From Glandiceps talaboti (Eukaryota; Hemichordata; Enteropneusta; Spengelidae), in contig NC_135568.1 of assembly GCF_964340395.1 (NCBI RefSeq), positions 10,376,276 through 10,440,275 of the forward strand: DNA of 64,000 bases, read 5' to 3'. Positions 57,105 to 64,000 of the stretch are shown one piece after another; within the stretch, counting starts at the first letter, position 1, and every line of letters starts with the position of its first letter. The translations under genes were made by a program, and so were the position numbers. Under the pieces are notes generated by a model that worked only from the letters and a program-made list of their open reading frames with translations, searched no databases and had not been told where the DNA came from.

Positions 57105-57480
57105 ACTAATAATGATAATGTTGGTTTTTATATAGCGCTTTCCCATTTTTCGCTCAAAACACTTTACAATGATTACCCCTGGCACGGATCTATAACGACA
57201 CAACGTCCCTTTATACTTCCTCAACTCCCTGGGGAGCATACAATCCATTGAAGTCTTTATAAGCGCATATTATTAAATCATTCACATTTCAAGTTCTATC
57301 TATCCTACCAGGTCCCCAATTATACAACTGGGTTGACTTGAGGCACAGTCCTGGTTCAAATCATGCCCAAGGACTTTTAATAGCTACTCAGAAACAAACA
57401 GCAGCGATGGGGCTCGAACCTTTAACCCGCAAATTCCAAGCTGGCCACTCTAACCATTCGCCCATCATGTCTCCACTCCA
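57105..57480 (-). mobile_element. tRNA-derived SINE-like element
   Basis: Read on the minus strand, the head has a box A-like TGGGCGAATGGTTAGAGTGG (57445-57464) and a perfect box B GGTTCGAGCCCC (57409-57420), spaced as in tRNA genes, but no cloverleaf. The tail ends in sequence with TTTTGAGCG and AAAGCGCTATATAAA, a motif common in invertebrate SINE/MITE tails. A second copy, split by the LINE, lies at 31245-31366 plus 34494-34700. It sits about 300 bp upstream of SEC61B. Confidence 0.75.
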
Positions 57481-57699
57481 TATTATTATGGCCCATATTT
57501 AATTTTCAAGAGGTTATTTTATTTTTATTCAATAGTCAGTTGTCATTATTCCTAGGAGTGTTCCATCAACATAATGTATCCAGCTCTGAAAAGTAACGGT
57601 GATGCACAAAGTTGGGTGTAACTTCTTTAGTAGTAGAGTATCTTTGAGTACTAGTACTATTTATTTGTTTTGGGCAGTCAGAAACCTAGAAATCAAGTC

Positions 57700-57810
57700 T
57701 GACTAGTGTGCGCTTGCGCACTGCCGTCTTGGGTACAGCGCCCTCTTACAGAGGTCAGGCGCCAATGACCTTGCAACGTCACTTCCTCATTTGCCGTAAA
57801 GAAAATCAAC
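57700..57810 (+). promoter_or_regulatory. Putative SEC61B promoter and 5' UTR
   Basis: TATA-less, locally GC-richer sequence just before the ATG. It holds TGCGCTTGCGCA (57709-57720), one base off the NRF-1 palindrome, and an ACTTCCT (ETS-like) near 57781, as often found in housekeeping promoters. Factor binding is inference. Confidence 0.5.
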
Positions 57811-63772
<5,962 letters not shown>

Positions 63773-63936
63773 AAACTGGAAATGGAATATCGATGAATGA
63801 CGGCATCCTGGACTCAGACATAATAACACTCCTCTACTGCGATTTGTTATTTTTTAAATGTCAGAACTTTGACAAATATAAATGTTTTTTTGTTGTTTTA
63901 TTCCAACATATGAAGAGTATACAAAACTAGAAATGA

Positions 63937-63942
63937 AATAAA
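63937..63942 (+). terminator. SEC61B polyadenylation signal
   Basis: AATAAA 165 bp after the stop codon, the first canonical signal in the 3' UTR. Confidence 0.8.
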
Positions 63943-64000
63943 ACACTTTAAAAAATAGTAAATATCTATTGTCATGGTGATTTCAATTATTCAATTTATA

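Noticed and set aside
57405-57465. tRNA gene suggested by box A and box B
   Set aside because: No cloverleaf or anticodon arm can be drawn and the element continues into a SINE tail; a similar copy occurs elsewhere in the window.

Overview
This is nuclear DNA from an invertebrate animal, probably marine. The signs are AT-rich sequence, spliceosomal introns with GT-AG ends, a recognisable metazoan SEC61B gene, non-LTR and tRNA-derived retroelements, MITE-like hairpins and many long microsatellites. I cannot fix the phylum. The window carries two neighbouring Thr-rich, mucin-like genes on the minus strand and a housekeeping gene (SEC61B) on the plus strand.

Region 1 (1-34.84 kb, minus strand). 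A 29.9-kb tandem array of three monomer classes: A about 1,050 bp, B about 815 bp, C about 736 bp. Each monomer carries one 126-bp Thr-rich exon (T; 35 complete copies plus one truncated) with good splice sites. A monomers also carry a 69-bp micro-exon (S) encoding an acidic Ser-Gly motif typical of glycosaminoglycan attachment. All T and S exons are symmetric, phase 1-1, so any combination splices in frame. A candidate first exon with a signal peptide and a matching phase-1 donor lies at 34762-34837. The gene runs off the left edge. Its long first intron holds a dead LINE (31.37-34.49 kb, opposite strand) nested in a SINE-like element.

Region 2 (39.5-56.3 kb, minus strand). A complete nine-exon gene for a membrane-tethered mucin, reconstructed at 3,417 residues with every intron phase matching: signal peptide; one 8,859-bp exon of roughly 320 copies of TTDDTTTAV; a SEA-like module over three exons; an EGF-like domain; a single transmembrane helix; and a cytoplasmic tail of about 215 residues. 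The repeat is unusually acidic and has almost no Pro or Ser.

Region 3 (57.7-63.9 kb, plus strand). SEC61B, complete at 96 residues in four exons, the first carrying only the ATG. Its introns hold three copies of a dispersed repeat, one of them split by a hAT-like MITE with an 8-bp target duplication.

The two minus-strand genes look like a small cluster of mucus or glycocalyx genes: both start with a signal-peptide exon ending in phase 1, followed by expanded Thr-rich coding repeats. One expands by duplicating exon-intron units, the other by a minisatellite inside one exon. The modular Thr / Ser-Gly gene is the most novel-looking object here.
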